Shown: one piece after another, positions 61,694-64,000 of the stretch
How the letters are laid out: every line of letters begins with the position of its first letter
Numbering within the stretch: the stretch's first letter is position 1
NCBI GenBank assembly: GCA_020633675.1
Contig: JACKDE010000003.1
Coordinates: forward strand, 310,001-374,000
DNA: 64,000 nucleotides
Direction: 5' to 3'
Source of the DNA: Deferribacteres bacterium
Lineage (GTDB): Bacteria > Zhuqueibacterota > Zhuqueibacteria > Zhuqueibacterales > Geothermadaptataceae
Program-made: the position numbers and the translations under genes
The notes under the pieces: model-generated
What the model saw: the letters and a program-made list of their open reading frames with translations, nothing else
What the model was told of the DNA's origin: nothing
The model's database searches: none

Positions 61694-62623
61694 ATGAAAA
61701 TGGCAGATCGTCTTGAAAATCTCGAGCGGGTGGTGATCACTGGCGCATTGGGCAATTTAGGCTGGAAGTTGCTGTGCCATTTGGCGCATAATCGCCATGT
61801 GCGGCAAATTTTCGGTCTGGACAAGGCTGCGCCGAACCGGAGCCAGCAGCTTTTTTTGGACAATTTTCCGGCAAAAAAACGCATTGAGATGGTGCCATGC
61901 GATTTAGCCGACTGGCACGATTCACGCTGGCAGAACGTCCTGCTGCAATCGACTGCTGTAGTGCATTTTGCGGCGCGCAACCCGTTCCCGGATGCAAACT
62001 GGCAGGAGGCCAGCGATTCGCTCGACATGACAAACAATGTCGTTTTGGCCACGGCAGACTGCCCATCGATTCGTCGTTTTGTTTTCGCCTCATCCAATCA
62101 CGTCATGGGGCGCTACCTCGATCCGCCTCTGGCAGACAGCATTGGTCCCGGCGAGCTCACAACGAGCCTGCCGCCCGCTGTCGGTGCGACCTGGAAAACT
62201 GAAAAGCAGCATTTCAACTCGACCATCTATGCCGTGCCAAAAATAGCAGGTGAAAGGCTTTGTAAAGCCCAATCTGCAAAATGCGCCGGACGGTCGAGTT
62301 TTGTCGCTGTCCGAATCGGCTGGTGCCAGCCGGGCGAGAATGAAAAAAGCAGTTTATCCGGTGCTGGCACGCCCAAATTAGCAGAGCAACAAGCTGTTGG
62401 CAGTGATACAGATCGGGCGGAACGCTGGTTTCGCGAGATGTGGCTCTCAAATCGCGACTTCACCCATTTATTTGAGCGAGCGCTGATTGCCGATGCTCGC
62501 GCCTGGCAGAATGGTTTTGCACTGGTAAACGGCATGTCTGCCAATACCGGGATGAAATGGAGTCTTGCTGAAGCCCGACATTTGCTCGGGTACCAGCCGA
62601 AGGATGATGTAAAGGCAGAATAG
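61694..62623 (+). CDS. NAD-dependent epimerase/dehydratase, uronate dehydrogenase-like
   Basis: A 309-residue extended SDR. The NAD loop is VVITGALGNLGWKLL; the acidic-sugar type sequences FVFASSNHVMGRY and YAVPKIAGERL (Tyr-x3-Lys) follow. Small size and the SSNHVMG block fit uronate dehydrogenases, which oxidise glucuronate or galacturonate to the aldaro-lactone. ATG 61694 abuts the lactonase stop codon; ATG 61700 is an alternative. The C-terminal half has an extra segment (GSDTDRAERWFREMWLSNRD) typical of such enzymes. Confidence 0.8.
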   Translation: MKMADRLENLERVVITGALGNLGWKLLCHLAHNRHVRQIFGLDKAAPNRSQQLFLDNFPAKKRIEMVPCDLADWHDSRWQNVLLQSTAVVHFAARNPFPDANWQEASDSLDMTNNVVLATADCPSIRRFVFASSNHVMGRYLDPPLADSIGPGELTTSLPPAVGATWKTEKQHFNSTIYAVPKIAGERLCKAQSAKCAGRSSFVAVRIGWCQPGENEKSSLSGAGTPKLAEQQAVGSDTDRAERWFREMWLSNRDFTHLFERALIADARAWQNGFALVNGMSANTGMKWSLAEARHLLGYQPKDDVKAE

Positions 62624-62759
62624 GAATACCACACACGATTTTTAAGATTCTTCGTGCGCTTTTCTAATCCGCATGCCTTTTTGATCCATGTGTGGCTTGA
62701 CCGCTACATATCTGCCATTTGCCGTCTCACTTCTCACAATTCAAAAACAAGGAATTCTC

Positions 62760-63755
62760 ATGAAAGCAAACGGGGTTGTTTTTACCGCACCCAGCCAGGT
62801 CGAATACAAGCAGGTCAATTGTCCTGAGCCTGGGCCCGAAGATGTCGTCGTCCGTCTCACGCACTCGTGGATCAGCAATGGCACTGAAGGCTCGTATTTG
62901 CGCGGCGAGCGCATCGATGGCGACACGCCTTATCGTGAAGGTGATCCATGGCCGTTCCCGATTATTTCCGGCTATCAGAAAGTCGGTGTGGTCGAATGGA
63001 TTGGAGATGCGGTCGATGATCTTGAAATTGGCGAAACGGTTTTTGCCCTGTTCGGACGCGTGGATGGGCTTTTTGATGCCCGCGCCGGCCATATTTCGCC
63101 AACAGTGACCTCGCGCAAGCAAATATGGAAACTACCGAAAGATGTTGATCCGGTGGCTTTTTCCGGGCTGATTTTAACACAAGTTGGCTACAATTCCGGC
63201 ACCCGCGGCCGCATCGATATCGGCGAAGGCGCGGTCGTGGTTGGCGATGGTCTGGTGGGCCAATGGACAGCGCAAACGCTGGCCTGGCGCGGCGCAAAAG
63301 TAGCATTGGTTGGCAAGCACAAAGACCGGCTCGATAGATTTGGCAGCGGCCCGAACCGGATTTTGATCAATTCCAACGAGACCGACTGGAAAGCTGCCGT
63401 GCAGGATATTTTTCCGGAAGGTGTGCAAATTGCCGTTGACACGGTCGGTTCAATGGATATCATGAACGGTTTTTTTGATGTAATGAAACGCGATGGCCAT
63501 TTGGTTTCTGCCGGTTTTTATGGCACAGCCGATCAGATTTCATTGCAACCGTTGCGCTACAAAGAGCTGCGAATCGAACTGCCATCCGGCGCCACCGGCG
63601 AGCGGTTGGACAAAACCATCGATCTAATTGCAGCAGGGCACTTGCAGACCTTGCCGCTGATTACGCATCATTTTCCGGTTCAGAAAGCCGCTGAGGCATG
63701 GCGTCTGATCACAGAAAAAAGCGAACCGGTGCTTGGCGTCGTGCTGGACTGGTAA
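62760..63755 (+). CDS. Medium-chain dehydrogenase/reductase, sugar-pathway type
   Basis: A 331-residue MDR-superfamily oxidoreductase. The N-terminal GroES-like domain has ISNGTEGSYLRGERI and PIISGYQKVGVVEWIG; the Rossmann domain has VVVGDGLVGQWTAQTLAWRGAKVALVGKHKDRLDRF. The structural zinc cysteines of classical alcohol dehydrogenases are not evident, and the catalytic zinc ligands are altered, so it may be zinc-free or use a modified site. It resembles MDRs found next to PhyH and sugar genes. ATG 62760 is preceded by AAGGA. A second MDR begins at 63958. Confidence 0.8.
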   Translation: MKANGVVFTAPSQVEYKQVNCPEPGPEDVVVRLTHSWISNGTEGSYLRGERIDGDTPYREGDPWPFPIISGYQKVGVVEWIGDAVDDLEIGETVFALFGRVDGLFDARAGHISPTVTSRKQIWKLPKDVDPVAFSGLILTQVGYNSGTRGRIDIGEGAVVVGDGLVGQWTAQTLAWRGAKVALVGKHKDRLDRFGSGPNRILINSNETDWKAAVQDIFPEGVQIAVDTVGSMDIMNGFFDVMKRDGHLVSAGFYGTADQISLQPLRYKELRIELPSGATGERLDKTIDLIAAGHLQTLPLITHHFPVQKAAEAWRLITEKSEPVLGVVLDW

Positions 63756-63819
63756 ACAGAATGCTTCGATCGGATTTGCCGGACAAGAGAGACATCTTGT
63801 GCAAATATTGTAGCATTGT

Positions 63820-63879
63820 CCCCTTGTGTGGCATTCATAAAATTCTAAATCCTTTGCTGAAATAGCGACCCACAAGGGG
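63820..63879. other. Intergenic stem between the two MDR genes
   Basis: CCCCTTGTG (63820-63828) pairs with CACAAGGGG (63871-63879) around a 42-nt loop. A smaller hairpin, ACAAGA-6-TCTTGT, lies at about 63783-63800. Either may form a processing or attenuation site; there is no T run. Confidence 0.35.
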
Positions 63880-63957
63880 TCGAGGCTACGAAGCAATCGC
63901 AAATATGCGCCAATCCAGTCGATCCTGCTATCCAGTCAAAAAGAGGAAAACCTTTCA

Positions 63958-64000
63958 ATGAAAATATTGCAAATCACTCAACCCGGACAAGCCGAATGGC
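63958..64000 (+). CDS. Zinc-type alcohol dehydrogenase-like protein, N-terminal fragment at the window end
   Basis: Only MKILQITQPGQAEW is in the window. AAGAGGAAAA precedes the ATG. This opening (MK.L.IT.PG..EW) is typical of MDR alcohol dehydrogenases in sugar pathways. It continues the operon-like direction of the sugar region. Confidence 0.55.
   Translation, partial: MKILQITQPGQAEW

Noticed and set aside
1..64000. tRNA, rRNA or CRISPR arrays
   Set aside because: No cloverleaf with a GGTTCGAAT-type T-loop, no rRNA core sequence and no regularly spaced direct repeats were found by eye; a covariance search would be needed to exclude divergent tRNAs.
1..64000. A DGR reverse transcriptase or template repeat to match the TIR-FGE variable repeat
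   Set aside because: No open frame has reverse-transcriptase motifs and no second copy of the variable repeat was seen in this window.

Overview
The window is a 64 kb chromosomal segment of an uncultured, probably Gram-negative bacterium with dense coding and roughly 50% GC. Lipoproteins with lipoboxes, predicted outer-membrane barrels, DUF1080 proteins, PhyH dioxygenases, BamB-like PQQ propellers and AP-endonuclease-type sugar isomerases suggest an FCB-group or candidate-phylum lineage (KSB1/Calditrichota-like). This placement is inference from gene content; there is no rRNA or tRNA gene to anchor it.

Layout. 0-4.8 kb: start of a pepD gene, a repeat-rich stretch with a ParE-type toxin remnant, a RAYT transposase bracketed by perfect 28-nt palindromes, a TIR-FGE protein whose C-terminus resembles a diversity-generating-retroelement variable repeat, and a membrane protein with three winged-helix-like modules flanked by two copies of a twin-hairpin element. 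4.8-9.8 kb: HD phosphohydrolase coupled to a GH13 glucosidase, a small barrel protein, a sirtuin and a propeller lipoprotein. 9.8-16.6 kb: htpG, a Spy-like protein, an SRPBCC protein, glgB, clpS and rpsT. 16.9-25.8 kb: guaB, an OB-fold lipoprotein, a class V aminotransferase operon, an MBL hydrolase, two very small coupled genes, a VWA lipoprotein and two DUF1080 proteins. 26-35.7 kb: secreted or exported hydrolases (amidohydrolase, prolyl oligopeptidase, M28 peptidase), an MFS transporter and a PQQ propeller. 35.7-40.8 kb: HAD/release-factor fusion, alr, an arginyltransferase-like gene, a coiled-coil protein and an NRAMP relative. 41-47.8 kb: sigma factor, anti-sigma, GAF-PP2C phosphatase and STAS signalling genes, then two envelope proteins and a tandem ABM protein. 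48-52.3 kb (minus strand): glgC, a CcmH-like protein, a MurL-like PP-loop protein and a sugar isomerase. 52.4-64 kb: a sugar or uronate utilisation region with DUF3179, TIM-barrel isomerase, CBM9-like, GalT, GHMP sugar kinase, two PhyH, SMP-30 lactonase, uronate-dehydrogenase-like SDR and two MDR dehydrogenases.

Functional themes. Glycogen and alpha-glucan metabolism (glgB, glgC, GH13) is spread through the window. Protein quality control recurs (htpG, clpS, a release-factor-like domain, an arginyltransferase-like enzyme). The last 10 kb appears to salvage sugars through 1-phosphates and to oxidise aldoses or uronates through lactones. Mobile or selfish small elements (RAYT palindromes, terminal-inverted-repeat elements, twin hairpins) cluster in 0-8 kb. 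Starts were adjusted to the best Shine-Dalgarno site wherever one was visible.
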